From: Runella rosea
GTDB taxonomy: Bacteria; Bacteroidota; Bacteroidia; Cytophagales; Spirosomataceae
Reading direction: 5' to 3'
Length of the DNA stretch: 64,000 nucleotides
NCBI RefSeq assembly: GCF_003325355.1
Contig: NZ_CP030850.1
Location: 2,604,001-2,668,000 of the forward strand
Shown here: positions 44,832 to 53,397 of the stretch, piece by piece
Numbering within the stretch: the stretch's first letter is position 1
How the letters are laid out: every line of letters starts with the position of its first letter
Position numbers and translations under genes: made by a program
Notes under the pieces: generated by a model
Database searches by the model: none
What the model was told of the DNA's origin: nothing
What the model saw: the letters and a program-made list of their open reading frames with translations, nothing else

Positions 44832-47287
44832 ACGACTCACCTTCCTTTTTACCCATGCAACGCCTCAGCATTTTTATGCCGAGTCGGTTGAGCGACGATG
44901 AAATAAAATTACTGTTTTATGCCCGCAAAGACATATTTGACTCACTCTTAGACAGCCTGATTCACGAAGAAAAGGATAGTATTCCACAACATCATTTGAT
45001 TGTAGGTCAGCGCGGTATGGGAAAAAGTACACTGCTCAAAAGATTGGATGTAGCCCTGCGTACGGCTCCGCTCAACGCCCAATTCATTCCGTTTTCGTTT
45101 CCCGAAGAACAGTACAACATCGACCGTTTATCTAAATTTTGGCTCAACAGTCTGGATGCTTTGGCGGATACCCTCCAAACCGAAGGTCAGGAAGAAAAAG
45201 CAGTTCAGTTAGACGAACAAATCGCTGATTTGAGTCGCCTCAAAAATGAGCAGGAATTGAGCCAAAAAGCCTACGATTTACTACAAAATACCACTCAAGA
45301 ATTAGGTCGCCGGCCCGTTTTCCTGCTGGACAATCTCAATTTGATTTTTGAACGTTTGGCGCAGATCGAGCAATCCAAACTCCGAAAACTCATCACCGTT
45401 CCTGGCGCGCCCATTTTTATCGGGGCCAGTGCCGACCTCCTCAACGGCGACTATACGGCCCCGTTTTACGATGCATTCCAAGTACACTATTTGTACAAAC
45501 TTACCTTCCCGCAAACGCTTGAATTACTCCGGCATTTGGCCGAGATTACCAACAATCCTGACTTTAAGAACCAATTAAATCAAAATATTCCGCGTCTCGA
45601 AACCTTGCACGCACTCACGGGAGGCAATGTACGCACCGTGGTGATGCTTTTTGCGTTGGTTTCGCGCGGGTTTTCTGCGGATGTTTTTCAGGATTTGGAA
45701 GCGTTGATTGACCAAATGACGCCCCTGTACAAAGCCCGTTTTGAAGAACTTGCACCCCAAGCGCAAGTGGTCATTGATGCCGTGGCGTTGAATTGGGACC
45801 CGTGTAATCTGGAAACTCTACGCGAACGTACTTCTCTGGAAAACAGTCAATTATCCATCCAACTCGACCGCTTAGGAAAAGCGGGGTGGACGGTAAAACT
45901 GGGTAAACGAAAAGCCGCTTTTTACGAAATCAGCGAACGATTCTTTAACATTTGGTACTTATTGCGCCGCGCCAGCCGCCGCCAACGCCGCGACTTGGTA
46001 TGGCTTTCGCGCTTTTTACAAGCGTGGTTTACCAAACCCGAATTGCAAGACCACGCCAAGGAATTCGCACGTATTGTATACGAAAAAGAAAAAATTCATG
46101 ATTTATCCTATGGCTTGGCCTTAGCCCGCGCAGTGGGTGGCAAACGTGGTGAAAAGCTCAAAGAAAAAGTTTATAAGCGCTTACTGGAACTGTATGATGG
46201 CGACGAAGTGAAATTGGAAAAAACGATGGGAGTGATTATGAGTGAAGTGAAGGAGGAATGGGTGGAAGATTTTAAGAAAAGTAAAGCATCAAACTTATTA
46301 TATGAAGGACTTTGGCTGGCAACAAGTGAAATGTATAACGAAGCTGAACCTTATTATCGTGAAGCTTTAAGATTAGACGACACCTCTGAATTCGCATGGT
46401 ACTTATTAGGCGAATTACTTGAAAACTTAAATAATGAAGACGAAGCAATAAAATCTTATGTAAGAGCTTTATCAATAAATCCGCTGAATTCAAATACTTG
46501 GACGAAATTAGGTGATTTGTGTTTTCAGCAACAAAGACTTGCAGAAGCTGAAAATCATTACCAAAAAGCCTTAGAAATTTCTCCCAAAAATGGCTCTGCA
46601 TGGATTAAAATGTCGCAATTTTTCTTTTACCAAAAAAAGTACAAAGAATCTAAAAATGCACTTTTAAAAGCAATTAAAGAGGATAAATCTGTCGTAAATG
46701 ACGTAAAGCTTTTATTGGACATTTATGCTTTTTATGTTGATGAATCAAATTGGGAGTTAAAAGAAAATGACGAAAACGCCTATCAAAAAGCTTTAACAAT
46801 AGCCCCAAATAATACCGACGCCAAGGAAGGGTTAATGATTTTATTACGCGATAAACTCAACAAATCAGCAGAAGCCAAACAGGTTTTTGAAGAATTAAAG
46901 ATTACTCATACCGAGTTATCACCAGTTGCAGCACCTACTTTGCACGAAGCTGTTTTTGCCGCCTATGACCAAAATTGGGGTCAGGCTCGGGAATTTTGGA
47001 GACACGCTTTACTACAGATACAGGAAACTCAACCAACGGAAAAATTGCAAAATTGGCATATTGCGGCTGCCGTTACCGTCAGGTTAGGCTATGGTGACAA
47101 GCTGGTGGCTCTGTTTCGGGAAACGGGGCGTGACCGCGTGATGCGCCCTTTGCATGAAGCCATCAGAGCCCTTAACATAGATTCGGAGGAATATCTTGCT
47201 ACCCAAGTAGCCGCCGAAGTACGCGAAGTAGCATTGGAAATTTTTCAATTTATGAAAGCCTATAATCAACCAGCTGCTGTTTCTTAA
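44828..47287 (+). CDS. P-loop ATPase with winged helix and C-terminal TPR array, second of a coupled pair
   Basis: 819 aa. Walker A is VGQRGMGKSTLLKRL (residues ~59-73), Walker B is RPVFLLDNLNLIFERL, and PIFIGASADLL resembles sensor 1. A winged helix (NLETLRERTSLENSQLSIQLDRLGKAGWTVKLGKRKAAFYEISERFFNIWYLLRR) follows at ~335-395. After a basic linker, residues ~475-720 form TPR-like repeats (YYREALRLDDTSEFAWYLLGELLENLNNEDEAIKSYVRALSINP; AENHYQKALEISPKNGSAWIKMSQFF). The DNA of the TPR part (~46250-46940) is visibly more AT-rich than the ATPase part, suggesting exchange of the repeats. The architecture is that of a STAND sensor NTPase; no nuclease or other effector is fused. Confidence 0.85.
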   Translation: MNDSPSFLPMQRLSIFMPSRLSDDEIKLLFYARKDIFDSLLDSLIHEEKDSIPQHHLIVGQRGMGKSTLLKRLDVALRTAPLNAQFIPFSFPEEQYNIDRLSKFWLNSLDALADTLQTEGQEEKAVQLDEQIADLSRLKNEQELSQKAYDLLQNTTQELGRRPVFLLDNLNLIFERLAQIEQSKLRKLITVPGAPIFIGASADLLNGDYTAPFYDAFQVHYLYKLTFPQTLELLRHLAEITNNPDFKNQLNQNIPRLETLHALTGGNVRTVVMLFALVSRGFSADVFQDLEALIDQMTPLYKARFEELAPQAQVVIDAVALNWDPCNLETLRERTSLENSQLSIQLDRLGKAGWTVKLGKRKAAFYEISERFFNIWYLLRRASRRQRRDLVWLSRFLQAWFTKPELQDHAKEFARIVYEKEKIHDLSYGLALARAVGGKRGEKLKEKVYKRLLELYDGDEVKLEKTMGVIMSEVKEEWVEDFKKSKASNLLYEGLWLATSEMYNEAEPYYREALRLDDTSEFAWYLLGELLENLNNEDEAIKSYVRALSINPLNSNTWTKLGDLCFQQQRLAEAENHYQKALEISPKNGSAWIKMSQFFFYQKKYKESKNALLKAIKEDKSVVNDVKLLLDIYAFYVDESNWELKENDENAYQKALTIAPNNTDAKEGLMILLRDKLNKSAEAKQVFEELKITHTELSPVAAPTLHEAVFAAYDQNWGQAREFWRHALLQIQETQPTEKLQNWHIAAAVTVRLGYGDKLVALFRETGRDRVMRPLHEAIRALNIDSEEYLATQVAAEVREVALEIFQFMKAYNQPAAVS

Positions 47288-47398
47288 AACATTTCAATAA
47301 TTGATCTTGGTTCTGAATACAGAGCCACCCCAGCCGCAACGACTATCCACACGCCTCTGGCCTTGCAGTAATTTGCTTTGCCGATGCAGTAGGAGGTT

Positions 47399-48028
47399 TC
47401 AAACGACACGCCGCCTGCCTCGCATCCTTTTCATTATTTTTTTGGTGGGGATAATGGCCCATCTGAACGTTCTTGAATATCGGCGGTTGGTAGGGTATTT
47501 GCGGTTGGGCGTGAGGTTGTTGAAAACGAGCGCCACCGCCAGAAGTATAAACACCCCCGAAGCAACGGGCGTAAGCACAAACCAATAACCAAGGTCTTTT
47601 ATTTTTTCAGAACCAATGACGGCTATCAACGCCGTAGCACCGCCCGGCGGATGCAGCGTCTTGGTGATTTGCATACTGATAATAGACAACCCTACCGCAA
47701 GTGGGGCTGTAAGCCAGATAATATTGGGGAAAATTTGGTAGATGGTCACACCCAGCAGCGCAGAGATGAGATGCCCACCCACGAGGTTGCGGGGTTGGGC
47801 CAACGGACTTTGGATGGCACCGAAAATGAGTACCGCAGACGCGCCAAACGAGCCAATCAAAAACAAATTGTCCGTTTCGGAGAGGGCACTTTGTAGAAAG
47901 GCAATCAATCCTACCCCCAAAAAAGCGCCTACAAATGACCAAAAATTCTCTACCGAATCAACGAGTGTTTCTTTATAAACGATGTACTTGGCTATCCTGT
48001 AGCCTCTTCTAATTTTTGACTTTACCAT
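47399..48028 (-). CDS. HPP family integral membrane protein
   Basis: 209 aa with about four membrane spans in the HPP domain: FWSFVGAFLGVGLIAFLQS, FLIGSFGASAVLIFGAIQSPLAQPRNLVGGHLISALLGV, and the namesake TKTLHPPGGATALIAVIG. The C-terminus is a basic tail (KKIMKRMRGRRRVV). HPP proteins have been linked to nitrite transport in plastids and cyanobacteria; the role here is unknown. Confidence 0.9.
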   Translation of the reverse strand: MVKSKIRRGYRIAKYIVYKETLVDSVENFWSFVGAFLGVGLIAFLQSALSETDNLFLIGSFGASAVLIFGAIQSPLAQPRNLVGGHLISALLGVTIYQIFPNIIWLTAPLAVGLSIISMQITKTLHPPGGATALIAVIGSEKIKDLGYWFVLTPVASGVFILLAVALVFNNLTPNRKYPTNRRYSRTFRWAIIPTKKIMKRMRGRRRVV

Positions 48029-48248
48029 TTTTGGAATACAGCTTCTCGCGCGTCTTTCAGGGTGTGGAATACGTCAGATACGCGATTTGTACTACAAATA
48101 TCCAAAAGTTATATCGTATTTTCAGCGTTTTTGGATGGGAAAAATGCGTAAAAAGGCAGGCAGCTTCTCTCCACATGCAGACCGCCGTCTCGCTCCAAAT
48201 GGTAAACCTACCGCCTCAGGGTCATAGAACCGCACTTGAGTTTTTCTT

Positions 48249-48281
48249 TTTGGAAAGTAGGCACGCAACAAAATAGCTTTG
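48249..48281 (+). promoter_or_regulatory. Promoter of the membrane/zinc-ribbon gene pair
   Basis: TTTG (48249-48252), 21 nt, TAGCTTTG (48274-48281): a full Bacteroidota consensus, 32 nt before the ATG at 48314. Confidence 0.7.
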
Positions 48282-48313
48282 TGTAAACAATACAAGTTTT
48301 TCGTACTAATGCT

Positions 48314-49375
48314 ATGAACCTCTTCGCAAACCTCGCACTTCTGTTAGCCGTTATTGGCTATTTTAGCCTTGCATCTATGGCGGGCAAACCCATCCCAGGC
48401 GGAGACTACGGCGTAGGGCACGCGTTTGCACTGCTTTTTGCGTACGCCGCCGTGGCCATTGGTATCAGCATTGCCACCGCCTTTGTCTTATGGAAAGGTG
48501 GCTTTGATTGGGTAACCGAAAAAACTACTTTGCGCAACACCTTCGTGATTTCAGGGTTAATTGCGCTGTTGATTTTTAGCTTTTTTGCCGCAATGAACAA
48601 CGGCGGCGGCGCACCTTGGATCATGCGGATTTTAGGAAAATATACCTTTGTTTGGGCCTTGCCCCCGTTGTTGTTGGCAGGTTTTGTATTGGTCAACACC
48701 TCGTTACAAAACCACGTGCCCGCTGCGTTTTGGCAGTGGGCACTGAAAGGCGTTGTGCTGATAAGCGCGGTAAGCTGCATTTTGATGGTGGGCGAATGGC
48801 TCGTCAATATCCCGATTGAAGCAGCACAACATGCCGAAATGAGAGATGCGGAAGACGCTCGTCGTCAACAAGAGTTTTTGGCACAAATTGAAAAGAATAA
48901 CCCTAAGACCGAAATGGTCTTGATTCTGGTTTTTACCACCAAATACCAAGACAAAGCCGTGCGGGAGGCCGCCCTTTCCAAAATAAAATCAAACCCTGAA
49001 TGGCAGCAATATCTCGTTAGTCGTCTACAAACACCGTGGGCAAGTGAGGTTTTCCCATTTTTGGCCGACAATGACGTTGAAGACCGACGACTTTTTGCCG
49101 AGCCTATCAAGACAGGCATTTTGATGATGGCCGAAAAATTTAAAGACAGTATGGAACGAACCCATACATTTTATGACGGGCAGTTTTATTCCGAAACGCA
49201 AGCTATCCTTCAAACCATCGCCAAATTTCAAGACTTAGGCGTTGACTATGCCCCTGCCGTACGAAAACTGCGGAAAGCACTAGATACGCCGCTGAAAAGT
49301 TATCAGCAAGCGGCCAATTTAAAATGTATTCCTGTATTAGACAACTGGTTGAAAAAACATGAAAAAGAGAAATAG
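48314..49375 (+). CDS. Hypothetical membrane protein with soluble C-terminus
   Basis: 353 aa, no family recognised. Four predicted spans lie in residues ~1-170 (LFANLALLLAVIGYFSLASMA, FALLFAYAAVAIGISIATAFVLW, FVISGLIALLIFSFFAAM, plus YTFVWALPPLLLAGFVLV and ALKGVVLISAVSCILMVGEW). The rest is soluble and helical, HEAT-like in feel (VREAALSKIKSNPEWQQYLVSRLQTPWASEVFPFLADNDVEDRRLF). It overlaps the following zinc-ribbon gene by 17 nt, so the two are probably co-expressed and act together. Confidence 0.75.
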   Translation: MNLFANLALLLAVIGYFSLASMAGKPIPGGDYGVGHAFALLFAYAAVAIGISIATAFVLWKGGFDWVTEKTTLRNTFVISGLIALLIFSFFAAMNNGGGAPWIMRILGKYTFVWALPPLLLAGFVLVNTSLQNHVPAAFWQWALKGVVLISAVSCILMVGEWLVNIPIEAAQHAEMRDAEDARRQQEFLAQIEKNNPKTEMVLILVFTTKYQDKAVREAALSKIKSNPEWQQYLVSRLQTPWASEVFPFLADNDVEDRRLFAEPIKTGILMMAEKFKDSMERTHTFYDGQFYSETQAILQTIAKFQDLGVDYAPAVRKLRKALDTPLKSYQQAANLKCIPVLDNWLKKHEKEK

Positions 49376-49991
49376 CGCTACCATCCCAGACATCGGGCGC
49401 TTTGCGGATAAAGGCGTTGCTTTGGGAGATTTAGCAACCCACTTTATAGTACATTGCCCCAAATGTGGGGGGAAAGCACAAATCAACCCCACCAAAGAGC
49501 CTGCTTCAACAGCGGACTTTCGACTCATTTGCCCTGATTGTTTACACGTAGAGACCGCCGGCCATTGGTATGGGGCCGCAACCGCGCACGTTTCCGTAAA
49601 ATGCCGGGAATGTTACCAACCGTTGAGCCGCTCAGCTCCGTGGAATGGGGGCTGGAAAAAACTCGCCATGCACTGTACGCACTGTGGCGACAACTGCGAA
49701 TACGAAGCAAGCATCTCATACGGGTATTTTCACGAAAGCCGTATAACCGACCCCGTCTTCGGCCTGCCGTTGTGGTTGCAAAAAGACTTTCGCAGCGAGT
49801 TACTTTGGGCCTACAATTACGAGCACCTAGAAATGCTCCGGGAATACATTGGCGCAAAACTACGTGAACGGGGCATTGACCCACGAAACACCATTCGCAA
49901 GAACAGCTCAATGGTCAGCCGGCTGCCGATGTTTATCAAAAAAGCATCACATCGGGAGGAGCTATTGAAATTGATCGCGACAATGCAGTGA
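49359..49991 (+). CDS. Hypothetical protein with four CxxC zinc-binding knuckles
   Basis: 210 aa, cytoplasmic. Cysteine pairs CPKC, CPDC, CREC and CTHC in residues ~32-115 should form two zinc ribbons. The rest (SYGYFHESRITDPVFGLPLWLQKDFRSELLWAYNYEHLEMLREYIGAKLRERG) is helical, ending in a basic segment (HREELLKLIATMQ). It resembles TFIIB/transposase-type ribbon proteins only in the knuckles. The start lies within the end of the preceding gene (17-nt overlap). Confidence 0.75.
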   Translation: MKKRNSATIPDIGRFADKGVALGDLATHFIVHCPKCGGKAQINPTKEPASTADFRLICPDCLHVETAGHWYGAATAHVSVKCRECYQPLSRSAPWNGGWKKLAMHCTHCGDNCEYEASISYGYFHESRITDPVFGLPLWLQKDFRSELLWAYNYEHLEMLREYIGAKLRERGIDPRNTIRKNSSMVSRLPMFIKKASHREELLKLIATMQ

Positions 49992-50015
49992 ATTTTCAGC
50001 CAGTGATACCATTCT

Positions 50016-50450
50016 CTATTTCTTTACGCCAAAATAAGAAAAATACAGCCCTTTTGTTGGTTCTGAATGACTCACCGACAACACTTTGGACGTCACCTCT
50101 TTGTCTTTTTTATCGTCATACCAGCGGTCGTCCTGATAGCTGCCTATTTTGGTTTGTCCGTAGTACAGCTCATACCCTTTTGCGGTGGTTTGGGCGGTAA
50201 CTCCTTCCAGCTTTTGGGTTGATATTTGAGGAATATAATTGGTTCTCAACAAGTCGAAGGTACCATCACTTTTCTTAGTGATTTGTAAGCTTGGGAGTTG
50301 ATTGTCGTCCGTAATGGCAATGCAGAGCGGGTCCAAAAAGGCATTGGTACGGTAGGTGCCTTCCAGTACATTGGGATCTTGACTGATTTCGTCTTTGTTA
50401 CAGCCCCAAAAGACACAGAGCGCCAGCAGAAAAATGGAGAACTTTTTCAT
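50016..50450 (-). CDS. Hypothetical lipoprotein
   Basis: 144 aa from the ATG at 50450. The lipoprotein signal is KKFSIFLLALCVFWGC. The mature protein is a small, probably beta-barrel or sandwich fold (LEGTYRTNAFLDPLCIAITDD, SLQITKKSDGTFDLLRTNY, KGYELYYGQTKIGSYQDDRWYDD). The pattern resembles lipocalin-like Bacteroidota lipoproteins, but no family is claimed. Confidence 0.72.
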   Translation of the reverse strand: MKKFSIFLLALCVFWGCNKDEISQDPNVLEGTYRTNAFLDPLCIAITDDNQLPSLQITKKSDGTFDLLRTNYIPQISTQKLEGVTAQTTAKGYELYYGQTKIGSYQDDRWYDDKKDKEVTSKVLSVSHSEPTKGLYFSYFGVKK

Positions 50451-50540
50451 AGCAACAATTGGATGATGGTTTTGGACAAAGACGCTCACTCATTCTCAAT
50501 GGTTGGAATGTAAAAACAACTTCTCAACACTCCTATTTAC

Positions 50541-50576
50541 AAAAAGCGCCAAGGAATCAATCCTCAGGCGCTTTTT
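50541..50576 (-). terminator. Intrinsic terminator of the isomerase-like gene
   Basis: AAAAAGCGCC (50541-50550) pairs with GGCGCTTTTT (50567-50576) around a 16-nt loop. On the minus strand the hairpin is followed by T residues. Confidence 0.82.
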
Positions 50577-50599
50577 TGTATATTTTCTTGATTTACAAA

Positions 50600-51493
50600 C
50601 TATACGTCGCAGATAAGGACGCATTTTTTCAAAGACTCCAACATCCCTGCTTTGTCTTTGGCTTTAGGTACAAATTCCTGCCCAATGTAGCCTTTATAGC
50701 CCGTTGCCACAATCGCTTTTACGATGGCTGGGTAGTAAATTTCTTGAGTTTCGTCGATTTCATTACGTCCCGGATGTCCTCCCGTGTGGTAGTGACTGAT
50801 GTACTTTCCATAACGCTGGATATTGCGAATATGGTCTCCGCTCATGCTTTGCATGTGGTAAATATCGTACAGCATCTTGAACTTTTCAGAACCAACCATT
50901 TCACAAAGTACCGCACCCCATTCAATGTTATCACACTGATAATCAGGGTGACTGGCGCGCGAGCTCAACAATTCCATCGTGAGCGTTACGCCGTATTTTT
51001 CGGCCAACGGTATCAATCGTTTTACTCCTTTTTGGCAATTGAGCAAGCCTTGGTAGTCACCCAAACCGTTGCGATTTCCTGAAAAACAAATGACATTGGT
51101 CACGCCCGCCGCTTGTGCCTGCGGCAGCAACTCTTCGTAGCATTTATAGATGGCATCGTGGTTTTTGGGATTGTTGAGGAAGCTCGTCAAGCCTGTTTTC
51201 TCAGGCCAAGGATCGGCCCAGCCCATGGCGGAGGTGAGTCCGTATTTCTTCATAATTTCCCATTCCTTCGGACCAGTGAGTTCAATCGACTCAATGCCCA
51301 TGTCTTTGGAGGCTTGGCAAAGCTCCTCAAACGGAATAGAGGCGTAGCACCAGCGACTAACGGAATGCTTGATATTGCCTTTTAGTTTCAGCGGTTCGGC
51401 AGCCATGGCTTCATTCGTTAAAGCGGTAGATAAGGTTGCCGCCGACGCCCCAAGCGTTTTGATGGCATCACGGCGGGAAAGAGTTGGTTTCAT
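50600..51493 (-). CDS. Exported sugar-phosphate isomerase/epimerase-like TIM barrel (hydroxypyruvate isomerase type)
   Basis: 297 aa. A Tat signal (LSRRDAIKTLGASAATLSTALTNEAMA) shows it is exported folded. The AP-endonuclease-2/xylose-isomerase-like barrel shows metal ligands in order: TMELLSSR (Glu), LYDIYHMQ (Asp, His), HYHTGGHPGRNEIDETQEIYY (His) and GYIGQEFVPK (Glu). The closest type by motif is hydroxypyruvate isomerase. Such Tat-exported members in the Bacteroidota usually sit in sugar-utilisation loci, but here the gene is solitary. Confidence 0.88.
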   Translation of the reverse strand: MKPTLSRRDAIKTLGASAATLSTALTNEAMAAEPLKLKGNIKHSVSRWCYASIPFEELCQASKDMGIESIELTGPKEWEIMKKYGLTSAMGWADPWPEKTGLTSFLNNPKNHDAIYKCYEELLPQAQAAGVTNVICFSGNRNGLGDYQGLLNCQKGVKRLIPLAEKYGVTLTMELLSSRASHPDYQCDNIEWGAVLCEMVGSEKFKMLYDIYHMQSMSGDHIRNIQRYGKYISHYHTGGHPGRNEIDETQEIYYPAIVKAIVATGYKGYIGQEFVPKAKDKAGMLESLKKCVLICDV

Positions 51494-51687
51494 TGGAGAT
51501 TTTATTTTAGGAAAGTAACTTACCGGCGTTTTCTAACGCACACCCGGGACTTTATCGTATATATAATGTGTAGTGCGTTTCTCAGCACCGCCTCTCTTTG
51601 GTGACCGTTTGATAAGAAATAAAAATAATCGTTGCAATAGGCACTTCAAATGCCTACTTTGACCTCAATTGCCCGATAACTACTTTG

Positions 51688-51737
51688 AAATAGCAAAAAT
51701 TCGCTATTTTTTGAGGAGAACCGAGGGCGTAGTTTTG
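51688..51737 (+). promoter_or_regulatory. Inverted-repeat operator and promoter of the sensor operon
   Basis: AAATAGC (51688-51694), 8 nt, GCTATTT (51703-51709), then 20 nt, then an exact -7 box TAGTTTTG (51730-51737). The same 22-bp core is found at 55268-55289. The repeat abuts the -33 position, the usual place of a class II activator. Confidence 0.72.
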
Positions 51738-51779
51738 CATTAAAACACGATGTTGCTGACATTTATCCAAAATACTGTA

Positions 51780-52706
51780 ATGAAAAATTATATTCCTTTA
51801 ATCTTTTTAATGTTTAGTTCACTTATACTATTGGGGCAGGATAGCCTAACCTTGAGTTATAAAACCTTGGGATTACATTCAACCCGTTCCGAAATAGATG
51901 TACCTGTTGTTTTTCGAAATGGAATAAAAGCTGTGTCTGTCCCAAGTGTTTATACACTTTTAGGGACCCAGCCATTCGCTAACAATCTGGTTCAGGAGTT
52001 TTCAAGAAAATTTCCCAATTTCGATTCGGTAGATTTACCAGATTGGTTATTAGCGCAATTTGAGCAGACAAAGGATCAATATCAGGGTATCCACCTGTTT
52101 TTTGGATTACACGACAACCAATTGCAGGTTATGATTTTCGAAACCAAAGTAGATACATTAGAAGTTAATAAATATTTAGAAAAAGTATTTACTCATCAAA
52201 TTCCGGATAACGGTGCTGATGCACGTCACTATAAAGCAAATTATAAATGGGCTTATTTTTGGAATAATGAAACGAGAACATGGAAGTTGGTAGAAGACGA
52301 ATACAATACCATTACTATTCCCGGAGGTCATCCACCCGTTCAAAAAGTTTTTAAAGGAAAGCTAAAAAGCGATTTTTTAACAATGAGAGGCAACTTTCTT
52401 TTTCGTACTAAAGGTTATTATATTTCAAAAGCCTTATTGTTTGATATTTGGAATAATTCTGCTATTCCATCTTTAACTATATTTCTGGGACTGGCAGGCA
52501 ATAAAGTTACCCTTTTTTTACCAACATTCCCCAAAGTAGATTTGAATAGTACCCGGACAGAAATAAATACAAGCATTGATTCTTCCAGAGATTCATCCAG
52601 ACAAAATGAAAGCGTCCATATTCGTTTTCTTACCTATGTCACTCATTTAATGGGGACAAATCATCTAACAGTCCGAACCTGTCCCAGTTACTGCGGTGAT
52701 AACTAA
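51780..52706 (+). CDS. Hypothetical exported protein, first gene of the sensor operon
   Basis: 308 aa from the ATG at 51780, chosen because it opens a good signal peptide (KNYIPLIFLMFSSLILLGQ); a longer frame begins at 51750. The mature part is AT-coded, mixed alpha/beta (YTLLGTQPFANNLVQEFSRKF, LFFGLHDNQLQVMIFETKVD, WKLVEDEYNTITIPGGHPPVQ), with no family recognised. It lies directly behind the operator and 10 nt before the membrane-protein gene, and probably senses or transmits an envelope signal to the kinase downstream. Confidence 0.72.
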   Translation: MKNYIPLIFLMFSSLILLGQDSLTLSYKTLGLHSTRSEIDVPVVFRNGIKAVSVPSVYTLLGTQPFANNLVQEFSRKFPNFDSVDLPDWLLAQFEQTKDQYQGIHLFFGLHDNQLQVMIFETKVDTLEVNKYLEKVFTHQIPDNGADARHYKANYKWAYFWNNETRTWKLVEDEYNTITIPGGHPPVQKVFKGKLKSDFLTMRGNFLFRTKGYYISKALLFDIWNNSAIPSLTIFLGLAGNKVTLFLPTFPKVDLNSTRTEINTSIDSSRDSSRQNESVHIRFLTYVTHLMGTNHLTVRTCPSYCGDN

Positions 52707-52716
52707 AATATAAATA

Positions 52717-53397
52717 ATGGACTTTAAATACTTATTGATTGACCTTTCAAATTATATAGGTGCTGTTCCCTGTATGATAGGCATCTATTGTTGGAATAAT
52801 TTAACAAGTCTAATGAAGGGTTATCTGATAGGTGTCATTATTAATGCCTGCATTGGAATACTATCAATAATCAGTGCCAAATTGGAGATAAACAATCATT
52901 TTGTTTTTCCTCTCTTAGCTATAAATACAGGCATTTTGTACTGTTTTATGTTTTGGCATTTGTCAGAAAACAAAATAATTCGCTACTCAATTACAGTATT
53001 TTATTTATTTTTTATCTTGTATATCTTTTACGATCTTATCACCAATAATATTAAATATTTCAACTTTCAATTGTTCACATTAATAGATATTTCAAGCCTT
53101 ATTTTATCCGCTATTTGGTTAAACAAAATAATATCCTCACAGTTTAATATTACTAAAAAACCTCTGCTTTGGCTCTTGTTTTCTATATTTTCAGGGGCGT
53201 TATATGATGTGTTATTGACGCAACTAAGTGGGAAAATGGCCCTATATTTTACAAATAAATGGCAAGATATATTCGCATTGAACATCAGCCCGATTTTTCA
53301 AATAATAAAAATGAGCATTTTGGCCTATGCCTTTTACTTGGCTCGCCATCAAAAGTTTAACTCCAACAAAATCCCCGATTTAGAACAGGGCCGATGA
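52717..53397 (+). CDS. Hypothetical multi-spanning membrane protein of the sensor operon
   Basis: 226 aa with about six to seven membrane helices (IGAVPCMIGIYCW, GYLIGVIINACIGILSII, HFVFPLLAINTGILYCFMFW, YSITVFYLFFILYIFYDLI, LFTLIDISSLILSAIWL, LLWLLFSIFSGALYDVLL, IIKMSILAYAFYLAR). No catalytic motif is seen. The DNA is much more AT-rich than the rest of the window. Its stop overlaps the kinase start by 4 nt, so translational coupling is expected. It may be the sensory partner of the kinase, an inference from position. Confidence 0.75.
   Translation: MDFKYLLIDLSNYIGAVPCMIGIYCWNNLTSLMKGYLIGVIINACIGILSIISAKLEINNHFVFPLLAINTGILYCFMFWHLSENKIIRYSITVFYLFFILYIFYDLITNNIKYFNFQLFTLIDISSLILSAIWLNKIISSQFNITKKPLLWLLFSIFSGALYDVLLTQLSGKMALYFTNKWQDIFALNISPIFQIIKMSILAYAFYLARHQKFNSNKIPDLEQGR

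Noticed and set aside
48016-48276. 86-codon frame between the HPP gene and the membrane-protein gene
   Set aside because: It overlaps the HPP start region and the mapped consensus promoter, and its product resembles nothing recognisable.
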